A stretch of 64,000 nucleotides of DNA from NCBI GenBank assembly GCA_934047225.1, contig OW203998.1, positions 20,289,280 through 20,353,279 on the forward strand, written 5' to 3'. A model generated the notes under the pieces. That model was not told the DNA's origin, made no database searches, and saw only the letters and a program-made list of their open reading frames with translations. Both the position numbers and the translations under genes were made by a program. Origin of the DNA: Ypsolopha sequella. Lineage: Eukaryota; Arthropoda; Insecta; Lepidoptera; Ypsolophidae. Shown here in pieces: positions 20,446 to 30,817 of the stretch (position 1 is the stretch's first letter; the number at the start of each line of letters is the position of its first letter).

Positions 20446-21690
20446 GACCCGATTTCACCAAACTATTCTTAATGAGCCATTAACAAATCTTCCGTTAAAA
20501 TTAACGTAGACGTCAAAAAGGTTTCCGTTCTATGGAGCGATCTTAACAAGGCGTTGCTAAATCAAACATCAATCAGATGTTATCTGTGATCGAGTGCACA
20601 AAAACGACCGCTCCGACTTCCGTTTATAGGCAACCAAAATAAAATGTCATGGCGTCTAAGCAAAACGTTCTCCAAACATAACTCACTGGAACTAGCCGTA
20701 TAATAATATAATGTCACTGACTTGAAATGTCATAGTTTGTGTTAAAATCGAAAGAGCGACGGAGTGTTTTTATATTAGTCGTGTTAAACGTCAACATTTT
20801 TCGGTTTTCGCGCTTTCGGATTTTGTTTTGTTTGGTCGTCTTATGGTGATTTTTAATTCCTATACCTTAGGAAAGCGTGCTATGTTGTAAAATTTTAGTT
20901 GTTCTGTTCTTATTTCGTCTTCTGATACAGGAAATTTTATAAACTGGCGGCCGAGTGACGCTATAGCTGCAGTAACTCTGTGTATTATTCTGTGAGAAGT
21001 GGACTTGCTCATTCCACAGTAATCGCCCATAGTTATTTGTTGTGAACCAGTGGCATAATACCTCAGCGTTAGAAGAAGTTGGTTTATTGGCGAAATCGAG
21101 TTGTTTCTGTAAGCAAACAAAATTTTAGGTTACCTTCATCCATGACATACCTACGTATTCAGGTAAGTACTTACGCAGATGTACGTAAAATAACAAAAAA
21201 GTATAATTCACATAATAAGACAATGTTAAGGTACTCACCGATTTGATGGATATTCAAGTTTATCTTCAATCATTTGCAAAACACCCATACAAGATTCTTT
21301 CGATAAACGAAACCTTGTCCTAAAATCTACATCGTCATATTCTTCAAAATAGTGACGTCGCTCTTTATACGTTTTAGGACGTCGAACAATATTATCCAAA
21401 AGTTCTAAGTTTTCTAAAATATCATCATTGTCGTGGTCAAAAATTAAATTATACGCCGCCTCCATTTTATTTGACCAACTGACTGACAATGACAAGACAA
21501 GACAAGTGACAACCAATTAACGGTCTGTTACAAGCATTAACGGACCTTTGGGGCAGTGATTAAGTTTAACGCCTTGTTATGAGAATTAACCATTCGTTAG
21601 TACATGGTGAAACAGTCACTAGGCCTAACGGGCCGTTATCTATTTAATTGGCCGTTAAAACTAACTAACAGAGTATGGTGAAACCAGGTC
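20446..21690 (-). mobile_element. PIF/Harbinger element with TAA target duplication
   Basis: The ends are GACCCGATTTCACCAAAC (20446) and, inverted, GACCTGGTTTCACCATAC (21690). The 3-bp TAA flanks both sides (20443-20445 and 21691-21693), the TWA duplication typical of PIF/Harbinger. At 1245 bp it is short for an autonomous member. It carries the N-terminal part of a Harbinger transposase and lacks the DDE region and any Myb-like partner gene, so it is an internally deleted copy that would depend on a complete relative. Confidence 0.9.
20860..21516 (-). pseudogene. Harbinger transposase, N-terminal fragment with one intron
   Basis: Two minus-strand exons join cleanly. Exon 1 (to 21239) encodes a leader, then MEAAYNLIFDHDNDD and YDDVDFRTRFRLSKES; the likely start is the internal Met of MEAAYN (about 21463). 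A 132-bp intron (21107-21238) begins GTGAGT and ends TTACAG. Exon 2 gives NNSISPINQLLLTLRYYATG, then the helix-turn-helix region GDYCGMSKSTSHRIIHRV and ending FYNIARFPKV. The order matches HARBI1-like transposases (RFRL, SP..QLL..LR.YATG, GD..G.S..T). The frame stops at 20860, just where the first catalytic Asp segment should follow, and TAG may instead be read as a GTATAG donor. All three DDE residues are missing, so it cannot catalyse transposition; a DNA-binding fragment is conceivable. Confidence 0.88.
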
Positions 21691-21854
21691 TAATTCTCCT
21701 TAACCCGTAAGCTCTGGACGATTTTACTTTTTTCCCGCCAGTTTTGGTTTTGGGTATATCTCCTAAAGTAGTTGTCAGAATCTAATGCGGTTTTTGGTTA
21801 CGGGAGAAAGTATATAGAAAGAAAGTTTTGGTTATATATATATATATATATATA

Positions 21855-23621
21855 CAGTGGTGGTCACATAATTACAGACACTTAAAGCATATTAAAATAA
21901 CTAAGCTATTCCTCTCTATATTTTTATCAGACTACCATTGGAACTTGCTACACAATTTCAAAATATTTGTGTAGGTATTGTGTAGTGTTAAAACGAAATA
22001 TTATCAACAAAATTTGTCTGTTCCTAATCTTTTATTTGGTTTATCCTAATTGCAAGCAGTATAAACTTAACAAAGATATGGCCATATAATTAAAGACACT
22101 CCATTTGCTTAGAAAAAATAAAAAAAATATTGTTGTTATTGAAATTATCTTTATTACACAAAATCCCCAACAAATTTATAAAACATTCCGGTACGTATCA
22201 ATATTTGGTCGCATGTCCTTTGGCAGAAATTACAGCACGACATCTCTTGGGCATGGAAGCGATCAATTTTGTACAAGCTCCTACCAGAATTTGCTCCCAT
22301 GCTTCTGTAAAGTCTGTGTAAAGTTGATCGACGTTCGATGTCCGCTTTGTCGCCACTATCTTCTTCACCTGGTACCACAAATTTTCTATGGGATTTAAAT
22401 CTGGGCTGTACGGGGGCCAATCCAAAACTGTCACGGACTGGTTCCTTAAGAAGTCTTTTACTATTTTTGCAGCGTGTTTAGGATCATTATCCTGCTGGAA
22501 AGTCCAAATGACCGGTAAATTTTGCTCGGCGTAGGGCAGCATGGCTTGTTCTAAAATATTCTTGTACTGGAATTTATCCATGTTGCCTTCTATTTTCCTG
22601 ACAGGTCCTACACCAAGTCCTGAACAGCAGCCCCACACTTTGATATTTCCGCCCCATGTTTGACTACTTTCTTGGTATACTTTGGATCCATTTCTTTGTT
22701 TGGGGGGCGTCTAACATATTGTTTTCCATCAGAATTAATCATATATATTTTTGTTTCATCAGAAAAGAGCACTTATTTCCACTCTCGTTCAGTCCAGTGT
22801 TGATATTTTTTAGCAAACGTTAATCTTGCCTTAACATTTTGCTTTTTCAAAAGTGGCACTTTTCGAGACACTCTTCCGTACAAGTTTGTTTAACATAGTC
22901 TCCGTCTAATTGTTCTTGCAGACACATCTTTCGACCCTCCTGCACCAAACAACTCCGAACGTATCAGTTCTGATCCCTTGAACGGATCTTTTTTTGCCAA
23001 CATCTCCATCTTAGAGTCTTCCCGCACAGTAGTTTTCCTTGGTCTCGGTTTTCTAGGTACGTTTTCGGTCGTGTTAAACTTCTTGGTATGTTTTATAGCA
23101 TTCATAACCATTTAACCATGTCCTTAGAACAGTTCAAGTGGTTTCCTATTTTTCTGTACGACCAGCCTTTGGTACGAAAGTTCAAAATAATCTTCTTAGT
23201 GGTCGAATCGCAACTCTTGTTTTTTCCCATATTGATTGGTTTAAAACGTATTAATTTGAATGATAAAAGTTGAGTTTTTTTAGTAATATCGACATTTCAT
23301 GAAAATACGCGGCAAAACAAAGAAAAAGAGATTTAGTTCTTTTTTTCTTTTTTTAAATTCAGAACACAGCTTTTATTGTCTTTAATTAGCTGGCCAGCTA
23401 CAAGTAAGTTAAAAAAGTTTGTGTTACTTTCCCAGAGTGCGCAGTGGCTAAACTACTAACAAACACATCTATTTTTTTGTCCCACATTTTAATAATATAA
23501 TGTCACGTGTAGTTTAATACCAATTACTCTACATTAAATACCTATTTAAGCAAATGGTAGAACCATAACTAAGTTTTTTGTGGTCAATTAGGAGGTGTTT
23601 TAAATTATGTGACCACCACTG
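21855..23621 (-). mobile_element. Tc1-like transposon, full length, dead
   Basis: The TIR CAGTGGTGGTCACATAATTA (21855) is matched inverted at the right end (TTATGTGACCACCACTG, ending 23621). TA flanks both sides (21853-21854, 23622-23623). The element is 1767 bp and encodes one transposase on minus with several lesions. It sits in a TATA-rich simple run, the preferred target of Tc1/mariner elements. Confidence 0.95.
22198..23230 (-). pseudogene. Tc1-like DD34E transposase, degraded
   Basis: Start ATG at 23230 gives MGKNKSCDSTTKKIILNFRT, the N-terminal helix-turn-helix region. A frameshift near 23115 moves reading to NAIKHTKKFNTTENVPRKPR. Stops follow at RRRLC (about 22890) and after the EREW-K segment (about 22775). 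FSDETK supplies the first catalytic Asp. A second frameshift near 22650 leads into WGCCSGLGVGP. QQDNDPKH gives the second Asp and NPIENLW the Glu, 34 residues apart, so DD34E. The C-terminus ends KGHATKY at 22198. Family length is about 340 residues and this span accounts for it. With two stops and at least two frameshifts it cannot make transposase, though its TIRs could still be recognised by an active relative. Confidence 0.93.
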
Positions 23622-23649
23622 TATATATACATATATATGTATAAATATA

Positions 23650-24203
23650 CAGGGTGTAATCGTTAAGTGTGACCAGGCGATTATTCCGTAACTATTACAG
23701 ATATCAAAAAAAAAAATTAAACTGATATCAAAAGTAAGTTACCTAACCAGTAAAATGACATCAATAACTTTTTGAAAATCAAACGAGAAGTATCCAAAAT
23801 TTTGAGATCAAACATTCCCATACATTTAGTATGAGATTAGTAGAAAGGTTTTAGTTTTCTTATTTTAAAAGGTTATTTTAGTTTAGTACAGATATTAAAG
23901 GAAACTGTTTATTAACCTTACAATGTAATAAAACTATCTTTTAATTGAATAATATTTATTTCTTAGTAAATACAAAATTTTGTATTCAAAGCAGATGTTC
24001 GAAGTGACAACAAGGATGTTGTGCGATACAATGTATGGGAATGTTTAATATCAAAATTTTGAATACTTCTCGTTTGATTTTCAAAAAGTTATTGATGTTT
24101 TTTTACTGATTAGGTAACGTACTTTCGATATCAGTTTAAATTTCTTTGATATCTGTAATAGTTACGGAATCATCGCCTGGTCACACTTAACGATTACACC
24201 CTG
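23650..24203. mobile_element. 554-bp TA-flanked MITE with ~180-bp arms
   Basis: The ends CAGGGTGTAATCGTTAAGTG and its reverse complement are bounded by TA (23648-23649, 24204-24205). The arms continue through GTGACCAGGCGAT, CCGTAACTATTACAGATATC, AACTTTTTGAAAATCAAACG and CATTCCCATACATT. The middle is AT-rich and non-coding. It lies only 28 bp from the Tc1 element, in the same TATA-rich run. Confidence 0.9.
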
Positions 24204-24565
24204 TATATCTATATAGTATTTATGATATAGATATAATATAATAATATAGATATCTGAGAGGTGTATAGAACGATCGCAATTTTATTCCCAAGGTCTCTTT
24301 TTAGGTTGAATTTCAATTAAAATTATTTTAGCTAGCCAAGCTAATATGATTTCTTTTCCACCAAAAAACCAGTTCTACAGCCAAACATAAACTCTCGTTA
24401 AGACAATTTAACACTTTAGCATATTTAGCATTCGTTTAAGGATAAAAGCCCCTCGTTAAGGCACATGCGACACGCATTAACACAATTAGACGTGTTACAG
24501 GTTGTATACTAATTCGAGGGTGGCTTCAAAATAAGGTTAAGCATGTAATTATAAATTGAGTTGGG

Positions 24566-24679
24566 AAGTTAGGTTGAAATAAAGTTACATAAAAGTTAGG
24601 TTGAAATGAGGTTACATAAAAGTTAGGTTGAAATGAGGTTACGTAAAAGTTAGGTCGAAATAAGGTTACATAAAAGTTA
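24566..24679 (+). repeat. 27-bp tandem repeat, four copies
   Basis: AAGTTAGGTTGAAATGAGGT plus TACATAA recurs at 24566, 24593, 24620 and 24647, ending in a partial unit. Only a few substitutions separate copies. Confidence 0.92.
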
Positions 24680-24721
24680 CACCTAGTTTAACCCCCAAGA
24701 AAAGCCCTATGCCGTCATTTT

Positions 24722-25400
24722 TCTTTGTAGGGTCCGTAGTACCTAAGAGTAAAAAGGAACCATTATGGTGAGATAACGTTTTCCATCCGTCCGTATGTCA
24801 CAGCCTAATAACTTTTGTACTGTTAAAGATCAGGACTTGAAAGGCGCAACAAAGATATTTCACCTAAAAATACAAAATATATAATTGTTCAATAATTACT
24901 TGTAAGAAATTGGATTCCCTATTTCCGAAACGAGAGTACCAAAAAATATGAAATGTGTTCAAGAAATATATTTTTTCATATTGAAATGTGTGATGATGAC
25001 GTCACTGAAGGTCGAATGAAAGACATCACTTTCTTTCATTTAATAAAGGATTTATTAATATGTCTTTCATTCGACCTTCAGTGACGTCGTCATCACACAC
25101 AAAATATGAAAATTATAATTACAGGTATATTATTGGACAGTTTCAGTAAAACTTAAGCAACTTGAAAAAAATAAACACAAATAAGAAGATAAGATAAAAT
25201 ATTAAAATAAAATAAAAATGTGTTTTTTTTTTAAATAAAGTTTGGTTACCAAATTGTAGGAATTAAAAAGCTGATTGTAAAGATATATCACTTAGTTATA
25301 TTTACTAGTACACTGATTTAAAAAATCTTTGAAAAACCACAAAAAAAAATTGTCATCCTGAAACTAGAGGTGGAGAAAAACATCATATTAATAAGTGATC
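24722..25400 (+). mobile_element. AGGGTTCCG-family variant, interrupted by a palindrome
   Basis: TAGGGTCCGTAGTACCTAAG, GGAACCATTATGGTGAGATA and CCGTCCGTATGTCAC match the subfamily at 29835. The middle of that copy (GGAATTAAAAAGC-like) reappears here only at 25258, so about 340 bp including the 24973-25113 palindrome appear inserted. Confidence 0.6.
24973..25113. repeat. Palindrome with CRE-like sites
   Basis: The left arm TTTTCATATTGAAATGTGTG with ATGATGACGTCACTGAAGGT and CGAATGAAAGACAT (24973-25026) pairs with the right arm 25060-25113. The loop is about 33 bp. The left arm has a perfect TGACGTCA and the right has TGACGTCG, facing each other. Regulatory use is not shown by the sequence. Confidence 0.75.
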
Positions 25401-25721
25401 ACGAGAAGATTAGATAAAAAATATGTCCGTATAGAAAATTACGAAAACAAACGAAATAAAAATAAAAATAGCCTTGCTAAATGTAACCACGATATACTTA
25501 TACCTTCTTTTTCCAATTATTTGATAAAATCAATTCTTTTTTTGTTATAATAAACAGATATGGGCAAGTTTACAAATACCATTTTCCTGAATTTCCTCAA
25601 ATCCATGCACGTCATATTCTTTCAATTAGTTAATTTATTAGAATGAGGTTAAAATTACTATACTCACGTCTGTTTTCAAGAGGGGAAATTTTTCTTTTCC
25701 GTTCTCATGGCTTGGCCCTTT
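25401..25721. other. AT-rich spacer
   Basis: Nothing recognised; the 66-codon ORF at 25643 runs into the next AGGGTTCCG element. Confidence 0.4.
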
Positions 25722-26253
25722 TTAGGGTTCCGTACACCAGAAGGGTGCCAAAAAGGACTCTATTACAAAGCCTCCGCTGTCTGTCCGTTAGTCTGGCGCA
25801 GGGGTATTCAGCTTCTAATAATAATAGGCCTCTCTTACGGTAAATAAAACGTGTTCCACATATAAAAGTCTCGAAAAAGTAGCATTTTTAAACGTCATTT
25901 GTTTCGTAGTCATACCATGGACGAAATACCGTCCATGGTCATACCTAGTACATATAAGTTTCAAATTAGATGGTCACATTGTACCTATAGTACATAATTT
26001 AAAGTAAAACAAACAATGATAAATTTACTCAACTGATGCCGGGTCCAGGTCGGACCCGAAATATATCAGTATATTTATCAGTATATTTATATCTTAAAAA
26101 AAAAGAAAGATAAATTTAGGGTTACGTACTCACAGGGTATGTTACTATGACATCTATATTGTTGTTAGTTACTGTAATGTTTTTAGGGGTTCATACCCGT
26201 GTGTTACGGTGGTACGAAACCCTTCGTGCACTGGTCCGACTCACGCTTGGTGT
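25722..26253 (+). mobile_element. AGGGTTCCG-family element, diverged
   Basis: It starts TTTAGGGTTCCGTACACCAG and has AGGGTGCCAAAAAGGACTCT and CCGCTGTCTGTCCGT. It ends GGTCCGACTCACGCTTGG at about 26235-26252. A second GGGTTACGTACTCACAGGG at 26119 shows an internal partial duplication. Confidence 0.65.
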
Positions 26254-26282
26254 GTTATTCAGTATGTCGTGAATTATGCACC

Positions 26283-26365
26283 ATACATTAATTTTGTCAT
26301 TTCTCTTTCATCCATCCTCTCTATATGCCCAAAACACCTAAGCATTCCTTTTTCTATTCTAGGTT
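26283..26365 (-). pseudogene. RTE retrotransposon fragment
   Basis: TTTCATCCATCCTCTCTATA then TGCCCAAAACACCTAAGCAT on plus corresponds to the ORF2 segment that reads about LGVLGI-RGWMKE on minus. The RTE copy at 43100-43190 has the equivalent CATCCTCTCTACTTG and GAAGCATTC. Only about 80 bp survive. Confidence 0.5.
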
Positions 26366-26610
26366 GAGTATGAGGTTTTCCTAGATTTAATGAAATATAT
26401 AGTAAACTGGTTCAAATTCAAAGCTGATGAAGACCCATCTAATTTTAGACCTATATTGCTAGTTCTGAGAAATGTTTTTGAAAAGGTCTGCTATCATACT
26501 TTACCCAGAACATAAGCTCCTCCACAATAAACAATTTGGACTTTCTACAAAGACAAAGAGACAAAGATTGTTTATTTGCTTGTGAATAGGTACAAAAGTA
26601 TTGTAAATAA

Positions 26611-26925
26611 AAGTAATTCTTGGTAACTGTTCCACTATTTTTTTATTAGACTAGCGACCGAATTCGTTAAATGAACATCTTCAGGGTATGGGTACGAATC
26701 ATAAGATGGAACATTTCGTCTCTGTTGACATTTGTGATATAAACAAAGACGAAATATTTCATCTTATGATTTGTACATTTGTGATGTAAGCAAAGACGAA
26801 ATATTCCATCGTATGATTCGTATCCATATCATAGCCTGAACGTGTTATTTTAAAGAAACCGGTCACTAGTCTAATAAAACAATATAAAAAAACAATGGAA
26901 CAGTTACCAAGAATTAGTCTTACTT
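26611..26925. mobile_element. Fold-back with ACCGGT motifs, Penelope-like terminal repeat candidate
   Basis: AAGTAATTCTTGGTAACTGT (26611) pairs with CAGTTACCAAGAATTAGTCT (26901). Each arm holds a GACTAGCGACCG / CGGTCACTAGTC block and a CTGAA-type block. GACGAAATATT-CATC-ATGATT-GTA words recur three times in the centre. The plus copy at 26835-26873 reads CCTGAACGTG, AAAGAAACCGGTCACTAGTC, which resembles a hammerhead core with decayed CUGAUGA. A related single arm lies at 52844. Confidence 0.55.
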
Positions 26926-27089
26926 ACAATATGTTGCAAATTGAATGTTCCATCAAGAACCAACAACGACAACTATCAATTTCAAGGTGCAAAAGTAGTA
27001 AAGAATAAGTAGCCAATTGACCAATTTTTTTAAATTGGAATAGAATGTTGTCGACAATATTTTTGAAAAAGCTAGCGAAGTTCTCCGAG

Positions 27090-27123
27090 TCTACAGTCTA
27101 CAGTCTACAGTCTACAGTCAGTT
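27090..27123 (+). repeat. 7-bp microsatellite
   Basis: TCTACAG is repeated four times, ending TCAG. No other feature attaches to it. Confidence 0.9.
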
Positions 27124-27173
27124 TGTATTGTATGTAATTTATGTATGTACGTATGTATTATTCATTTTAATGC

Positions 27174-27490
27174 TCATCGCAAAGCAATTTTAGTAAATAA
27201 AGCAGTTATTGGTACATTTTCCAAAGCTAAATGCTCTCCCCTTTTTATGTTTCGAGGGTAATCTCTTTTGTTGTGTTTTAAAGAATTCGGGATTGTGTTC
27301 AACAAACTTAGCAACATCAAAAATGTATAATCACGATTATACATGACAAGATTCAAATATATTTAAATAAATGCATGTATCGGTTGGTATAGCACCAAAT
27401 ATAGCCCGAATGCACTTCTTTTGACAAATGAACGCTCTTTTGAAATCTGTGCTGTATCCCACAAAATTATGCCCTAGAGGGAGGTCTGCC
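27174..27490 (-). pseudogene. Non-LTR retrotransposon ORF2 C-terminal fragment
   Basis: Minus translation from about 27490 gives ILWDTAQISKERSFVKRSAF then GLYLVLYQP, a stop, then FLMLLSLLNTIPNSLKHNKR and ENVPITALFTKIALR. The pattern (W-x-D, QKR-A-FG, VC-FV-x-NP, R..N, L..P.....ALFSK) is that of the region after the RT domain in jockey/CR1-like elements. A stop at the YQP-IHAFI junction and drifted residues show it is dead. The rest of the element is missing. Confidence 0.65.
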
Positions 27491-27947
27491 ATTGATCCAG
27501 CATCATGTGTTTGTTTTTAACAGTCCAACAGACTTTCTAAACATAATTGTTTATTTATTACATACATTCAGTTTTGTTGCCTTCTCGGGCCGTTGATGTA
27601 AGCAATATTACCAGTCATTTCCCCAAAAGAGACGTTAAACTTATCCAAGTATTCACTTATGGCAAAAAAAACTAAATAAACAACTATATTGTGTCACAAA
27701 AACTCGCTTTATTAGAGTTGTTTTACGTGTTTTCCCTCAGAAAACAATTTTGGGATGACAAAACTTTGAAGGCTTGGCAACCAAGGGACAATCTCTCATG
27801 CAAATGTAGGGCCAACTTCTAACTTTGTAATTTTTTGGGAAACATTCGTGCCCTAGAACTGTCTCTGTCTTGCATACATTTTCTGTTATCTGATTCAGTG
27901 GTCGGAGTAGGTAGATTGATTAGGGTCAATGATCTCAAACTAATATG

Positions 27948-28315
27948 TTAAGAGTATGGCCTACCCTAAACAACTTTTTTATTACCCGTCCAGCATAAAA
28001 ATTCCAATGGCAAAGACTTTATTAGTGAATATGACTCATTGGCCATTTGTCTTCAACGGGTAATACTAATAAACACGTAGCGAAACAACAAATCGGAAGG
28101 TTTTTAGCTAATACTGAAAAATTTTGTAGGCAAAAAAATATTGATCTCAAGTATATTTCCATTACCTACCTATTTTATGGAAAAAAAACAAGTCGATCTG
28201 CGGAACGTTTAAAAACCAAAAAAAAATTGGTTCGAAATATATTTCTTTTAGACGAAAGACATCGCTTATACTTATATAAATAAAACAACTTGATTTAATA
28301 AAAGATCAACAGATC
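27948..28315 (+). repeat. Unclassified three-copy repeat, copy A (truncated)
   Basis: It opens TTAAGAGTATGGCCTACCCT. Shared with the copies at 45530 and 60950 are ATTACCCGTCCAGCA, GGCAAAGACTTTATT, GTAATACTA, CGAAACAACAAAT and TTTTTAGCTAATACTGAAAA. An overlapping ORF (28047-28283) includes KQQIGRFLANTEKFCRQKNI, whose counterpart is visible in the other copies. All three are on plus. I do not recognise the family. Its right end is cut by MITE family A at 28321. Confidence 0.7.
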
Positions 28316-28320
28316 ATATA

Positions 28321-28583
28321 CAACGTGTAACAGAAAGGTGTAACCATATTTGAAGAGCTTATTCAGTCAATGGTATATAGCAACTTTTGCTATTGAACAA
28401 GCCCTGTATATCGAAAAAAAAATTTACTGTTTCATAGAAAAATGCAATGCCGCTCGGCTGAAATGTATGGAAGGGCAGATTTTTTTTTTTGAGATTTCAG
28501 GGTTGGCTCCATAGTAAAAGTTGTTCTGTACCATTCACTGAATAAGCTCTTCAAATATGGTTTCAACTTTATGTTACACCTTG
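28321..28583. mobile_element. Palindromic TA-flanked MITE, family A copy 2
   Basis: The left end CAACGTGTAACAGAAAGGTG (28321) and the right end GTTACACCTTG (to 28583) are bounded by TA (28319-28320, 28584-28585). Arms as in copy 1. The centre TGCAATGCCGCTCGGCTGAA matches copy 3. Confidence 0.88.
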
Positions 28584-28617
28584 TATATACATATATATTT
28601 TAACTTGAAGGCTGAGA

Positions 28618-29177
28618 TAAGTTGAGCTCGAGGCCATCATAGTGTACCCAGCAACGCAGTCATTGCAGATCAAAGCTTGTATTAGTGCTTTACTCAAAAA
28701 TGCTTGTATGTGGTCATTATTTTGACAACCTTCAAGTTTGTATTTTTCCTTTGACTTCGGTGGCAATAAATGTTAGTTACATGTTTCAAGAGCGGTAGTT
28801 TTGGAATGTTTAAAGTATATGCATAGTATTTCTATACTTACCAATTTCTTAACGGTGAAGGTAAACCCTATCACGTTATGGAACACTAGATGGCGCTACT
28901 TGTATGTTAAATCATGATACCATTTTTTCTTTCTCAAAAAAGGCTTGTGCACCTGAGTATGTTGCGCCACTAGAGGATTGTGAAAAGACCTCAATGCTGG
29001 GACAACATTCGACAATAATAGGCTTCTAAATTAAATTTCTGGTGGCTAAAACTCACCAGCAATGAAATTCCTCCATACAACTTTGCTGGCGCCTATTCAA
29101 GTAGCGCGCGGAAAGGTCGACAAAATAATAAAGAAAGTTGTCAAAATAATATTGACCACATTATAAGCATTTTTCAG
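28618..29177 (+). mobile_element. TIR element copy 2 with internal insertion
   Basis: The TIR CTCAAAAATGCTTGTATGTG (28693) matches inverted CACATTATAAGCATTTTTCAG (ending 29177). The sequence parallels 4105 to 3739 in reverse, including AGCAACGCAGTCATTGCAGA outside the TIR. About 140 bp at 28845-28985 (with GAACACTAGATGGCGCTACT) are absent from copy 1, so something inserted here or was lost there. Confidence 0.65.
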
Positions 29178-29199
29178 TAAGTTAATTTAATTTAATTTT

Positions 29200-29555
29200 A
29201 AAAATGTGACGATGACATTGAAAGAAAGAGTGAACGCGGGAAATAAAGCGAATGGAGCCCTATACTCCTTTATGGGCAGCCAAAATGGGCACGGTTAGCG
29301 GTTCATAATGGAGTGTTGGCTTCTACACTTATGTGTGGTAGTGAATATTGGGTATGGCAAGATAAACATCAAAGTAGAGTGAATGCAGTGGAAATGCGTT
29401 GTCTTTGCCTATACTTCTGTGAGTTTTTTTGTTTTCTCGTTTTATTTAGGCAGCCTCCGTATTTAAGGAATAAAAAAAAATTTGTCTTCGTTAAACGCAC
29501 GTTTTTGAGAAATAAATGTAATATCGATCTACCTATCTATCTATCTATCACATAA
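29200..29555 (+). pseudogene. RTE retrotransposon ORF2 fragment with TATC tail
   Basis: Plus translation in shifting frames gives VTMTLKERVNAGNKANGALY, SFMGSQN, then MLASTLMCGSEYWVWQDKHQ and SRVNAVEMRCL. This is the post-RT segment of RTE ORF2 (the YGSE-WVW and RVNAVEMR landmarks). Coding ends near 29420. The segment after that is AT-rich and ends in CTACC-TATC repeats at 29530-29549, a typical LINE tail. A frameshift around 29300 and the missing remainder make it non-functional. Confidence 0.75.
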
Positions 29556-29834
29556 TATTGTGTAGATAGGCCCATAACCGCACATGGCAAGTGAAATATC
29601 CTTCGCAATTTTCCACAGTACGGCCTCTATTTAAGGATTTTCATAACCCATGCAGGGTTTACCCTCATAAATGTAAACAATGTAGCTGGACAGAAAGCCG
29701 TTTTAAAATCCAGAGCAAATAAGGCCCACGGGAACGTGGGAGAGAGAGAGAGAGAGGGTACGGCATAAATTACTACCTACGTGTGTAGTGTTGCCATCTG
29801 TACAATGTTAAACCAGGACAAGAAGTCGGTCTTT
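29556..29834. other. Spacer with GA microsatellite
   Basis: GAGAGAGAGAGAGAGAG lies at 29741-29757. Nothing else was recognised. Confidence 0.6.
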
Positions 29835-30292
29835 TTTTAGGGTTCCGTAGTACCTAAAAGGTACAAAAGGAACCTTTATGGTGAGACTCCGTTGTCCGTC
29901 CGTCCTTATGTTACTGCCTCATAACTTTAGCACCGTTAAAGATAAAGACATGAAGTTTGGCACAAAAATAGCAATAACATGCAATATGGATATCAAATTT
30001 TAGGAATAAAAAGCCAATTGTAAAAATATCTAGTTTGCCTATAATTAATTGCATCTTTTTCAAGAAATCCTTGAATAACGATAAAAAATGTATGTCCCCC
30101 CCCCCTTATCTCCAAAACTGTTGGACCGAAAAGTATGAAAAAAATCATGGTAATATATGTTTACGTAAAGATTACAGGAAAAATAAAGCGGTTAAGAAAT
30201 TCACGAAAAAAATTACAAAATTAAATTTATCATCCACTATACGGAACCGTACGGAACCAGAACGCGAGTCTGACTTGCAAATAAAATAAAAT
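29835..30292 (+). mobile_element. AGGGTTCCG-family, GTAGTACC subfamily
   Basis: It starts TTTTAGGGTTCCGTAGTACC, then GGAACCTTTATGGTGAGACT and CCGTTGTCCGTCCGTCC. A poly-C run of ten is at 30096-30105. The tail GAACCAGAACGCGAGTCTGA then CTTGCAAATAAAATAAAATA ends at 30292. The ORFs at 30035 and 30172 are chance frames in it. Confidence 0.7.
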
Positions 30293-30817
30293 AAGTAATT
30301 TGCATATTTCCATAAACTGACGGAAAATAAAATCATATCGCAGAGGTTTTTCTCAAACAAAGACTTAACTTCAGCTAATTTTTCATGAGAATCCAAGTCC
30401 ATAAAATAAATCTTGTAAAACCACGAGCTCCATATCTACCATTGACCTATGAACTAGTGAACTTGAGCTCACTTGTCCTAGCGATAAATAAAGTCCTCTT
30501 AACTTTTAACAAAATTCAATATTTTAAATCAATCGGCTTAGCCGTTCTTGAATTATGCAGAACAGACAGATTGCAGACAGACAGACCAAAAAACAGGCAC
30601 TGAAGCTGCACTACGTACTGTAACATATAGCTAGGCAATATGTTAAATTTAGGTAAGGCTAGGTTTTATAGGTAGGTTAAAGGACTATTTGTTCGTGTTT
30701 CGTTGGCAATCGATAACCTTTATGGATCGACATACGTCGCATTGACTGATTTATTTCGTGTTTTCCAAAAATAAATACAGATCCAGTATAAAAGATCTTT
30801 CAGACAAAACACGAGCA

